A stretch of DNA of 16,094 nucleotides from Dunaliella salina (GCA_002284615.2 MU069446.1:653102-669195), one strand, 5' to 3'; shown: positions 7,741 to 15,138, counted from the stretch's first letter. The notes: generated from the letters alone by a model not told the origin. Program-made: numbers and translations.

Positions 7741-8259
7741 AAAAAGCGCACAATGCTGCCTTTTGTGACAACGCTTTGTCCTATGGTTACACCTTCTGCT
7801 CTCCCTCCTGAGGAATTGGCATGCATGCTTTGCTTCCCCATGCCTAACTGCTGCAAGAAATAGTTTGCGCCTCGACTTGCAGTGCTCATCAAACCATATT
7901 GGGCTCAAAGGCCCTTTCTGGTTTTTTGCACACACAAAAAAACACCTTGCCAAGGATGTCATGCCAACTGTCCTATCAGTAGCAGCTTGCACAATCATAG
8001 AACGCACACAGAAGGCAAGTTTGTCAACATCACCATCAGACTCTGCTTCTTGGAACTAATTCAGGAGGATAACATTCTTGGCTAAATGCTCTGCATAAGC
8101 AAGAGCCTTCTCCTGATCCCACCTCAAAACCAGCTTGTTTTCACACATCTCTGCCCTACACGCATGGTCCCTGAATTCATGTTTGGCATCCATACTTCCT
8201 TTTCTGCCACCTATGTCAAAAACCATGCTTAGGCCACAGCGATCAGAAGCAAAGTTGGC
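7729..8259 (-). pseudogene. Element A ORF2, piece 1: endonuclease end and linker
   Basis: The minus-strand frame reads NFASDRCGLSMVFDIGGRKG, the end of the APE-type endonuclease, where element B has SSDHGCITLVLQ. The S-D-H catalytic His is replaced by Arg in A. It continues with CRAEMCENKLVLRWDQEKAL, an in-frame TAA near 8060, QAATDRTVGMTSLARCFFVC, PIWFDEHCKSRRK and QHCALFLDRL. The last motif lies on the target duplication and joins to YRKGPQVH at 3062. The basic linker matches that of element B position by position, though diverged. Upstream of 8259 I cannot follow the endonuclease. Confidence 0.82.
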
Positions 8260-8818
8260 CTACACTCAGGCAGGACTCGGACAGACTGAAGTCAAGGCAT
8301 GCAAGCACACGCAGAGGCTCAGCTAGAAACCTTCGTGAATAGGTCTCCAACACCACAACTCTGGCACGACAGGCAGCCACAACTTACAAAGTCCCAATCC
8401 ATGGCATGAGCCTGCCATGCACTTGCACAAGGGAACCTTCTGCGTCTTTGAAACTGTCTGCAACACATGTGCTGTAACTGGGGCATCAAGCGTGATCCGC
8501 CTTGGTCCTGCTGAGCTACGGTGTGCAAAGCTCCATTCCAACCGTGCAGCGTCATCCTAATTTTATGATTTAGATGTAGATTTAGGTTTAGATTTACAAG
8601 GGGGACCTTATTTACAAGCAGAAATAAAGCCCACAAGGGGGACCTTATAGACAAGCAGAAATAAAGCCCACATGCTCTTGCGAATAATGGCTGTATATCG
8701 GCCTGTGAAGTACACGGACCAGCAACCCACTCATCCAGCACCATCAGACACAGGATCCCACAGGCATTCTCCTCCTACTCCATCCCCCCTCATTCTCCCA
8801 TAAATATACACGGCGCAC
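8260..8818. other. Unassigned stretch between elements A and C
   Basis: I recognise no gene. Both strands have fairly long open frames around 8340-8560 (plus-strand frame with CVFETVCNTCAVTGAS; minus-strand frame with PVTAHVLQTVSKTQKVPLCK), and I cannot tell which, if either, was coding. It may hold decayed 5' sequence of element A or C. The stretch also carries a 37-bp tandem duplication and a TTTAG-rich patch (8567-8595). Confidence 0.4.
8596..8672. repeat. 37-bp tandem duplication
   Basis: ACAAGGGGGACCTTAT begins at 8596 and again at 8633. The two 37-bp units, ending in CAGAAATAAAGCCC, differ at only two positions (TTT versus TAG in the middle). The first bases of a third unit (ACA) follow. 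Confidence 0.9.
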
Positions 8819-9573
8819 ATGGCTTGCATATACAATACGCAGGGCAAATGTGTTGGTATGACATCCCCAAACCGCTTCCAAATCCTCTACAGGGCTTTTT
8901 ATGGGGCCAAGCTTGCTGGCATGCACGAGAAAATAATACCAGCTCCAGGCAACTTTGTTACTGAGCAGCAAGGACTCCTTTCCCGCAAATCCATGCTTGA
9001 AAGAAAATACTCTAGCAAGGAGACCAAAGACTCCTTTTCACGAGCCCTTCCAACTCACATTCATACCGGCTTTCAAAAATGGGCTTCAATAACCCAAGAA
9101 AAACTGGCCTTCCCACTAGACCACAACCCACAATACCAGAATTATTGGAGTGGACTCCAGAGACACTCTTTTTGGTAAAATGCATAATGCCTTCTCATCC
9201 AAATTCTCAGGCTTCTCAGTCTGCCATTTCATTTATGACGAGGGAATCATGACCCAAGCTTTGCAACATGCCATTTACTCTGCCATTCTCAACACAGAGG
9301 CCACTGCTACATTCAAGTTCCTTCCAGCTTAAAATAAGGACATGATATCCAACCCCTACTCCAAACTTTTCAATGCCTACCCCCACCTCTGTTACGAACT
9401 TGGACCATACCTCGCGAAAAACTTAGTTACAGCGCCCCTCAATCCTGCCCTGACCGTGAGGTACCTTTACCTAGCATACCTGGGATCTTTGCATCTTTGC
9501 TGTTTGGAACACTGCAGCTCGAATCCATCTTAATAACCATAAGAAAGACTGGCTACAGGGCCTGAAAGGAGAT
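8819..9573 (+). pseudogene. Element C polyprotein: connector between RT and RNase H
   Basis: The frame reads NRFQILYRAFYGAKLAGMHE, then EKIIPAPGNFVTEQQGLLSR and SRALPTHIHTGFQKWA. A frameshift follows near 9150-9175 (RDTLFGKMHNAFSSKF), a TAA at 9330-9332, then NPYSKLFNAYPHLCYELG and another frameshift near 9480 (WDLCIFAVWNTAARIHL). By position this is the RT thumb and connector. There is no YADD motif upstream in this window. A TAA also precedes the first Met in frame, so the start at 8819 has no special meaning. Confidence 0.65.
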
Positions 9574-10245
9574 TTGAAAGAAGCTACAGAGTGGAAGCTT
9601 GAGAGTGTCAGCAGCCACCCTGCCCTAAATCCCATGCATGCCCGCATGCCAGGTTTCAATAAACTGGAACGCCTCCCATTTGACAAACAACACGTCTCCA
9701 AGCAGCCTAGTTATTCACACATGAGTAAAGGTACAGACTTGGTACCCAGCCAATCCAGTACTCTCCTAACTCTTAAAGTTGCTGACTGGAGGACATGGGC
9801 ATACACAGATGGCAGCTGCCTTGTCCATAACGGTAAGCAAGAAATTGGAGCAGGCATTTACTGCCCGTCCACTGACAACAAGAGCTTTGTAGAACCCAAC
9901 GGTGCTGGGAATACTAAAACCATCACTAGAGCTGAATTGGCAGCAATTGCTGCTGCCATCATCACCAAAAATGCAGATATTGCATCAGATAGCCTCACCT
10001 CAGGAAAGAGGCTCTTTCAATCAAATGCGTAAACAGTTTCTCTATCTTGAAAGACATCTGAGGCATATCCAAGGAGACGTCCTGAAGATGATTTCAACGC
10101 TCATTAGAGACTTCCATACCAAAGTTCGAATTTACAAAGTGAAGTCCCATGCTGGCATCGCTGGAAATGAATGTGCAGATGCCATTGCAAAGCATCAGGC
10201 AAAGCAAGCCCAGAACTGTGTGGCAGACACCGAGATCCCTGTTGC
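9574..10245 (+). pseudogene. Element C polyprotein: RNase H domain
   Basis: RNase H type I signatures are clear: DWRTWAYTDGSC (first catalytic Asp, T-D-G-S), TITRAELAAIAAAI (catalytic Glu, R-A-E-L), ADIASDSLTS (second Asp, in the place of the usual A-T-D-S), and IYKVKSHAGIAGNECADAIA (K-S-H and the last Asp). All four acidic positions are present. The frame shifts by one near 10015-10022, between S-L-T-S and MRKQFLYLERHLRHIQGD, so no intact protein results. RNase H would remove the RNA strand from the cDNA hybrid during integration. Confidence 0.9.
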
Positions 10246-10573
10246 AGGTCCTGGTGGAAATCCTTACTCAAAACATTTTTTGGCTAGCCAAGGAAGAAAG
10301 AGTGCATGCTGTAGGCACATCTGCGGGCCCACCACCCGCCCCCACGCTTACCTATCTCCCAATCTTCAAGATGCCCTCAAATCCCACATGCATTCTAAAC
10401 ACAAGCTTGGATATGCCAATGCCAAAACAGGCCACTACTCTTACCATCAGAACTTATTACCGCAAATAGATAAAAAATCAGCAATGCCTTCAGGAATATG
10501 CCCAACACCTCTGTACCCATGAAGGGTATCATCCTGCAGTACCGCACAGGCACCCTCTACAACCAAAAATATG
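10246..10573 (+). pseudogene. Element C polyprotein: segment before the zinc finger
   Basis: Coding runs in three frames: AGPGGNPYSK, then FWLAKEERVHAVGTSAGPPP, then NLQDALKSHMHSKHKLGYAN and YSYHQNLLPQIDKK. After a further shift near 10475 it reads ISNAFRNMPN and GIILQYRTGTLYNQKY, where the hAT-type MITE cuts it at a codon interior. With the MITE and one duplication removed, KY is followed by AVRFKKSTDPSCPLSGC from 11594 onward. Confidence 0.75.
10566..10573. repeat. 8-bp target-site duplication of the hAT-type MITE, left
   Basis: AAAATATG immediately before the left terminal repeat; repeated at 11594-11601 immediately after the right one. An 8-bp duplication is diagnostic of hAT transposition. 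Confidence 0.93.
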
Positions 10574-10815
10574 TAGGGTTGGCCAGTTCCGTAGGTGTAT
10601 AATATACGTAGAAAATACGGGTACGTAAATACGGCGTATAATTCAGACCCTACCCCCGTATCCGTATTCTGTATGAGTCCGTATATACGGAAAAATACGT
10701 ATTTTCTACGTATTATACGGGGGAAATCCGTAGCTTCGACTGGCCTTCTAAGCATCGACATGCCTTCGAAACAGGAAAACTTCGATGTTTAAGCAACTGA
10801 ACATAGACATTTAAA

Positions 10816-11091
10816 ATGGATAACATGGAACATAGTGGAGGAGAGACAGAGGCTGCAGCAGAGGGCTCTTTGTCAGGGGCTCATGGGGAGGGCTCTCAGG
10901 GTCAGGGCAGCAGGAGCTCAGCAGGTGCAGCAGGAGGAGCAGGCTCAGCACCAACAGGGGCAGCAGCAGGCAGCACTGACAAGGGAGAGAAGCAAGGCAG
11001 AGCAAAAGAGAAGCCTGAGGACACGCTCAAGCGCCTCAGCAACCTCAAGAAGAAAGGTCAGGGAGATTTCTGGCAGTGGCTGGAGACTTGA
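10816..11091 (+). CDS. Hypothetical 91-aa Gly/Ser/Ala-rich ORF in the hAT MITE
   Basis: An ATG-started frame reads MDNMEHSGGETEAAAEG. A long low-complexity stretch rich in Gly, Ser, Ala and Gln follows (about residues 15-60). The charged tail is EDTLKRLSNLKKKGQGDFWQ and ends at TGA after WLET. I do not recognise it. Its place near the left end of a hAT element suggests it could be the remaining N-terminus of a transposase, or a captured fragment. There is no zinc-finger pattern. An overlapping plus-strand frame (10835-11101, Gln-rich) is equally long but lower in amino-acid variety. Confidence 0.35.
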   Translation: MDNMEHSGGETEAAAEGSLSGAHGEGSQGQGSRSSAGAAGGAGSAPTGAAAGSTDKGEKQGRAKEKPEDTLKRLSNLKKKGQGDFWQWLET

Positions 11092-11094
11092 GGA

Positions 11095-11401
11095 GACTTG
11101 ATTGGAAGATGGACTGGTGGTTCGCTTGAATATTGCTTGCTGTTGGAGGCTGTGGCATGTGCATGCATTTTTACAGAGTGTAGCCCTCCAACTGCATTTT
11201 TAGCCGACTGCATTTTTGCGAGTGGAAGGGCAAGTGCTTAGAAGGGCAGTTGCTCAAGGGGCAGATGCAACGCAAATGAAGCAAACTTGCAGATTTGAAG
11301 ACTTGATCGGAAGATGGACTGGTGATTCGCTTGAATGTTGCTTGCTATTGGAGGCTGGGGCATGTGCGCGCACTTTTGGCGCCTCCAGCCCTCCAACTGC
11401 A
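11095..11401 (+). repeat. 102-bp direct repeat inside the hAT MITE
   Basis: 11095-11196 and 11300-11401 align without gaps (205-bp offset), from GACTTGAT through CCCTCCAACTGCA, at roughly 85 % identity by eye. Shared blocks include GGAAGATGGACTGGTG and CGCTTGAAT. It is an old internal duplication with about 103 bp of unrelated spacer. Confidence 0.85.
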
Positions 11402-11593
11402 AATTTTTTCAGAACCATATTTCATGAGCATAATCTACTCTTAAAAAGCTGCAGATTGAACCCCCTATGGTTCCATTTGGGGCACTTACCAAATTCTGGA
11501 TTCTACGGAATACGGGCATTATACGTATTATACGGTATAAATACGTTATTTATACGTATCTGGGATTCTGACATACGGAACTGGCCAACCCTA

Positions 11594-11601
11594 AAAATAT
11601 G
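11594..11601. repeat. 8-bp target-site duplication of the hAT-type MITE, right
   Basis: AAAATATG directly after the right terminal repeat, identical to 10566-10573. Confidence 0.93.
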
Positions 11602-12464
11602 CAGTACGTTTCAAGAAGTCAACTGATCCATCTTGCCCCCTCTCAGGCTGCCATCATTTGGACAGCGCGCTACACACGCTCTCAGGCTGCCAAAACCATA
11701 TCATCTCCAACATGAGAACTGAACGCCATAACATTGCAGGCAGAATGAATGATTACAAAAGCCCTCAGCAAATGCCCTGTAGGGGCAGGCCTAGTATACA
11801 CAGACATAGGAAGCGATTTAAAGCTTGCTCAACACAACTTCCAACTCCCTACACATGCCTCAAAAAGAACATTACCTGCTTACTTCTTCCCTCGTAACCT
11901 TCCAGAAAGGAAAAGACTCAACTCCAGTTGACCAGATGCTGTTCTGATCACCCCTTTTAATGCCAAACATTCTTCTAAGAGGGTTTCTCCTACCCATTCC
12001 CATCACACTTTGTGCAGCTCCCCACGGGGACCACCAGAACTAGCCGCATGAGGCAGCCCCATGAACTTTATGCAAATGAACGTCATGTGCACCTAATAGA
12101 AATCAAGTTCTGTGAAGACACAAGGCCAGAGCACAAGTTCAACGCGGCAAAACAGCAGCATGCAGACCTTTGTAAACTTATTAACGCTTAAGCCGTTACC
12201 ATTCACCCTATTCTCCTGGGTGTAGGAACTATTTATGCTGAGCATACCCTGAAGCAATTCAAACAACTAGGATTGGATCACCAGCATGCCACGAAGCTTG
12301 CTCAACAATTTCATGCCCATTCTGTTCAATATGCCCACAAACTAGTCTCCACACGCTGCGCTATTGAAAACAAGAATACTTCCCACAGCCAGGCTCTAGA
12401 ACCAAGTGCTTCTACTAATCCTCCAGATCCACATATACTGTCTCTTTTTCATACCTCATGGTGA
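11602..12464 (+). pseudogene. Element C C-terminus: CCHC-like finger and PD-(D/E)XK nuclease
   Basis: The frame opens with CPLSGCHHLDSALHTLSGCQ, a C-x4-C...H-x4-C finger like that placed before the restriction-like endonuclease in R2- and Dualen-type elements. It continues with MRTERHNIAGRM. A 4-bp duplication (ATGAATGA, 11745-11752) shifts the frame to ITKALSKCPVGAGLVYTD and FPRNLPERKRL. The nuclease Pro-Asp reads stop-P-D-A-V-L-I-T; the TGA is one C-to-T change from CGA (Arg). After a shift near 12045 comes ERHVHLIEIKFCEDTRPEHK with the E-x-K of the fold. A TAA at 12189-12191 interrupts LCKLINA and AVTIHPILLGVG. The natural end is TGA at 12462-12464. It would nick DNA at target sites; it is dead here. 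Confidence 0.82.
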
Positions 12465-12475
12465 AGGGGTCTCAA

Positions 12476-12491
12476 GGCTCTTTTTTGAGCC
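12476..12491 (+). other. Small hairpin just after element C's stop
   Basis: GGCTC, six T, GAGCC: a perfect 5-bp stem with a T6 loop, 12 bp past the TGA. It lies in the 3' UTR of element C and could be part of a 3' structure used for template recognition. That role is an inference. Confidence 0.5.
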
Positions 12492-12504
12492 AATGTGTCT
12501 TTTT

Positions 12505-12768
12505 TTCCTTAATTGATGTAGGGAGAGTTTCTCTGCCTACTTAGTTTTTCTTTTTCTTTTTCTTTCTTGGCAGTGTGCGTCTTCAACGTCAGTGCAAGTG
12601 GCTTTGCCGATGTTTTCAGGGTCTGGGTGGAAGCCAGCTTTTTTAAAGAGCAGCAAGGCCCATTTCTCATTGATCATGGGGCCATAGTGCGTGTGGTACT
12701 GCTGTGTCTCCTCTTCCTTACTTGATGTAGGGAGAGTTTCTCTGCCTACGTAGTTTTTCTTTTCTTTT
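12505..12768. repeat. Duplicated hairpin with pyrimidine tract (209-bp offset)
   Basis: The unit from TTCCTTA through GATGTAGGGAGAGTTT, CTCTGCCTAC and TAGTTTTTCTTTT occurs at about 12505-12560 and 12714-12768. Each unit contains a 10-bp stem (GTAGGGAGAG/CTCTGCCTAC, one mismatch) with a TTT loop, at 12518-12540 and 12727-12749. A (TTTTC)n-like tract follows. The units are nearly identical, differing at single bases only in the core. Confidence 0.85.
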
Positions 12769-12841
12769 CTTTTCTACTGATTCTGTTCAATGCTGTCAGG
12801 CTGAGTGAGTGACGCAGCCAGAACAGCCTGTTCTGAGTGTC
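12537..12841 (-). other. Unrecognised open frame on the minus strand
   Basis: About 101 codons are open between TAA (12842-12844) and TAG (12537-12539). The only Met is mid-frame (near 12677). The central part, HYGPMINEKWALLLFKKAG and FHPDPENIGKATCTDVEDAH, has the residue mix of a real protein. The ends are Lys/Arg/Glu-rich because they translate the duplicated hairpin and pyrimidine tracts. It could be a relic exon or part of a transposon. I recognise no family, and no convincing splice sites frame it. Confidence 0.3.
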
Positions 12842-14191
12842 TTAGCATCCCATCACCTGACCCCCCTATCACAAGCATGGAGTTCATGAAATGCATAAGG
12901 AAATGCGCATAGATACCAAAGGTGGGATGTGATGTCTACCAAAAGCCAAAAAGTCCAAAAGAGAAAGTTCAGAATGCAACAAGGCACAGAATCGCATGCA
13001 AGTCAAACTCAACCTCTCATCAAAGTGACACGCCGAAACATCACTACAGTTACTTTATTGCATAAGCGAAATTTAGGAGGTGCTCAACAGTTTCAAATCG
13101 CCATGATGTTGTCAGCAACACACCAAAATAGTTCTTCACTTCCTCCGCAGCACATGACGTCCGGACCAAAGGCACGTGCTGACACTCACAAAAAATAGGG
13201 CATTTTGCTGGGCTGCAACGAAGTTGTCACAAATCCTTCAACATGAGGTGGAGTCAGGCCAAAAACACATTGACATTCGTACAACACTCGCAAGTCACAT
13301 AATGCAGGAATTAATAATGAAGAAAACTACCACGCCCGAAGGCTGGTAGCGCGGACCGCATGCTGATGCTCATGCAGTATTAAGGCAGGATGCAGCATCC
13401 TACAAGCAGGCCTAGGATTCCCACTTACTGACAGACAGGCCTTTCTGCTAAGACTAGCCATTCTTGCTCTTCCATACCTGCCATCTGGGTCTGCAGGTTG
13501 TCATAGGCAGGCAGGTTTGCACGCATGTACGAGCAAATGCACTGAGTGCACTGCATGGTATACACCCCCCACATGTGAGTGGACTGTCATGTTTGGGCCG
13601 CATGTTTCTCTCTGGCGGTCCAGCTGGGTGATCAGGCGGTGGTCGCCTGCTGCACTGAGTGCTTGCCCTCGCAGTTTGCATAGCAATGTCATGTCCAACT
13701 AACTCAACTACCTTGCAGCACACTCTCGCCACAGCAGACTATCACCATGACAATATATTGGCTTGAAGGGCCGTCGCATGTGTCCTTTGTCTTGGCTGAG
13801 TAGATTCTCCACTCTTCTGTGTGAGTGAGTCATATCAGATATGAATTTCATCATAGTATACAACATTAATGGCATGGTTGGCTGTGCCTTCCTTAGCCAG
13901 CTTTTTCACCTTTTTCCTCTGTATCTCAAAATATCAGTTCCTTGCCATTTTGAAACTAGAGGGTTGGTGGAAGGGGTCAGAAGTTCTGCCTCAGCAAGAC
14001 GCAATTTCTTTCTCCTTTTGGCAGGGAAAAGAAAAGAAAAATCTACGCAAGCCAGAGGCCGCATGCATTAAGGGAAGCCAGGGCTGTGGATCCTGTTCCG
14101 TGAGTTTTGGCTGTTCAAAGTGTTAGGGTGTGTCTGTGGAATAGGAAGCAGCCAGGGTGCTGATTGATACTAGAACCTTGAGTTTCTTGGC
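12842..14191. other. Unassigned intergenic stretch
   Basis: No recognisable gene, RNA or mobile-element end is visible. A minus-strand open frame at 13454-13732 is Cys/Pro-rich, but all three frames there are open on one strand or the other, so I do not call it. AATAAA occurs on the minus strand near 13060-13066, which would suit a 3' UTR, but no coding sequence leads into it. Confidence 0.4.
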
Positions 14192-14837
14192 TTAATTGCT
14201 GCTGAGATTGTCTAAATCCTCGTTTCTTGCTTGAGCGTATGCGTCTGCTAGGAGGCCCATATCCAGGGTCTTCATTGTGTAGTTCAGGCGGACTAGCACC
14301 CAGGGTGGAGGCATTTTCAGGGAGGGGGAGGGGAGCATGGAAAGCTTCAGGTTGACATTATGGGAGGGGGGCAGGAAATTGGATGGTGTGGTGTCTTGCA
14401 TGGGCGTGTGAGCTGGGTCACCGGGGTAACAGTTAGCGGGGGAGTGAAGGCTGTATCTGCACTGAGAGCGTGTTCTTCTACTAGATGGCCCATCTATGGA
14501 GGGGGTCACATTAGCAGGTATCACCTCCTGTGAAATATAACATTGCTATCGAATTTGACACAAAGCGATTCTGCGTCTCAAATGCTGCATGCAAGATGGT
14601 CCAATAGGGAGGGGGCAACGTGTCGTTGTGTCGCCTCAACGGAGTGCGCCTAAAAGGATAGTCAGAAATCATTTTATATAGTTGCAAGAGCGTCCGCTGG
14701 TTCTTAGCTCTACGTCAAAACTTTATGCCTGTCAAAGTTATGTTCTGCTATGTCCGATCGGTGGAACCGGTCGTTCCAAAAAGAAAGAAAGAATAAGAAA
14801 AGCCCGTGCAAGCCAGAGGTTGCATGCATTAAGGGAA
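14047..14837. repeat. Pair of 30-bp direct repeats, 761 bp apart
   Basis: GCAAGCCAGAGG, then CC or TT, then GCATGCATTAAGGGAA, at 14047-14076 and 14808-14837 (28 of 30 bases identical). Each is preceded by an A/G-rich run (GGGAAAAGAAAAGAAAAA; AAGAAAGAAAGAATAAGAAAA). They may be the ends of a larger decayed repeat, or two copies of a short dispersed repeat. Confidence 0.75.
14192..14527 (-). other. Exon-like unrecognised open frame
   Basis: About 111 codons are open from an acceptor-like TTTCACAG|GAGGTGATACC (exon start near 14527) to a stop at 14192. The translation includes GPSSRRTRSQCRYSLHSPAN and SFLPPS-like Pro/Ser/Thr-rich parts, then SLKMPPPWVLVRLNYTMKTL and GLLADAYAQARNEDLDNLSS. There is no ATG near the start, which is why an exon or retroelement fragment is more likely than a whole gene. 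No known domain is recognised. It may be a decayed Gag-like or host exon. Confidence 0.3.
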
Positions 14838-14913
14838 ATACCCTTAACTATAAATTTAGAGGCCTCACCAGAAGGCCCACAGAACCTACACTAGACACAG
14901 TCAGCCCAGGGGA

Positions 14914-15138
14914 GTAAGGCAATCCTCATCGTCAAGCCCAAGCGTAAGGTCCAAGCGTAAGGCAATCCTCATCGTAAGGCATCCTGTAAGGAAAGGAGGA
15001 ACCTCCGCCTTGCTTGCCTCACTTGACGATCTGGGGGTATATAACCCTTCGTTACTCATCCTAAGGCATCGTAAGGCAAGTGTAAGGTCCAAGCGTAAAG
15101 CCTAAGCGCCTGGCAATCCTCATCGTTAAGCCCAAGCT
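14914..15138. repeat. Degenerate tandem/cluster repeat of GTAAGG and CCTCATCG words
   Basis: The block GTAAGGCAATCCTCATCG recurs at 14914 and 14957, and in the variant TGGCAATCCTCATCG at about 15110. It is interspersed with AAGCCCAAGC and GTAAGGTCCAAGC, which also recur (14932-14956 and 15079-15138). Unit length is roughly 40 bp, interrupted at 14992-15058 by an unrelated GC-rich stretch. The units are irregular, without conserved spacers, so this is not a CRISPR. Confidence 0.8.

Larger units (their letters stand above)
1062..8259 (-). mobile_element. Element A: L1-like non-LTR retrotransposon, in three pieces
   Basis: This is the oldest layer of the nest. Read on the minus strand, the pieces are 8259-7729 (end of APE-type endonuclease plus linker), 3074-1915 (linker plus RT motifs 0, 1, 2, A, B, C) and 1280-1062 (RT motifs D and E). 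Element B (3075-7728) and a Tc1-type MITE (1281-1914) separate them. Removing either insert with one copy of its target duplication rejoins the reading frame: the linker reads through LDRL then YRKG, and the RT reads through RTY then AAEKG. The 5' end (ORF1 and most of the endonuclease) was not found upstream of 8259, and the 3' end is lost at about 1061. Loss of the 3' end is unusual for this class, which normally loses 5' sequence. Confidence 0.85.
10574..11593. mobile_element. hAT-type MITE, 1020 bp, perfect 20-bp TIRs
   Basis: TAGGGTTGGCCAGTTCCGTA (10574-10593) is the exact reverse complement of 11574-11593. With the 8-bp duplication AAAATATG and a TAGGG start, this fits the hAT superfamily. 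Both subterminal zones are crowded with TACG/CGTA words (ATACGG, ATACGT), likely transposase-binding sites. The interior holds a 91-codon open frame (10816-11091) and a 102-bp direct repeat. There is no recognisable hAT transposase catalytic domain, so the copy is non-autonomous. Excision in silico with one duplication rejoins element C's frame exactly, so it inserted while that frame was still recognisable. Confidence 0.92.
8819..12464 (+). mobile_element. Element C: 5'-truncated Dualen/RandI-like retrotransposon
   Basis: On the plus strand there is a connector region, a complete RNase H domain, a linker, a C-P-L-x-G-C...H...C finger and a C-terminal PD-(D/E)XK nuclease-like segment ending at TGA 12462-12464. 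RNase H plus a C-terminal restriction-like nuclease fits the Dualen/RandI clade, known from Chlamydomonas for carrying two endonucleases; R2-type elements lack RNase H. The RT palm and any N-terminal APE domain are absent, so it is 5' truncated or its front lies outside the window. At least eight frameshifts or stops show it is inactive. A hAT-type MITE (10574-11593) splits it. The exact 5' limit is uncertain (about 8815-8855). Confidence 0.8.

Noticed and set aside
8567..8595. TTTAGG-like words resembling telomere repeats
   Set aside because: Only one exact TTTAGG and several variants in 29 bp; no regular array of the algal TTTTAGGG or TTTAGGG type.
12476..12491. Rho-independent-type terminator
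   Set aside because: The hairpin has T residues in the loop rather than after the stem, and the setting is eukaryotic; kept only as a small 3' UTR hairpin.
13454..13732. 92-codon Cys/Pro-rich minus-strand frame
   Set aside because: Overlapping frames on both strands are also open, there is no domain pattern, and the Cys spacing is not regular.
14914..15138. Possible CRISPR array
   Set aside because: Units are irregular and degenerate, lacking uniform repeat length or unique spacers, and the context is eukaryotic.
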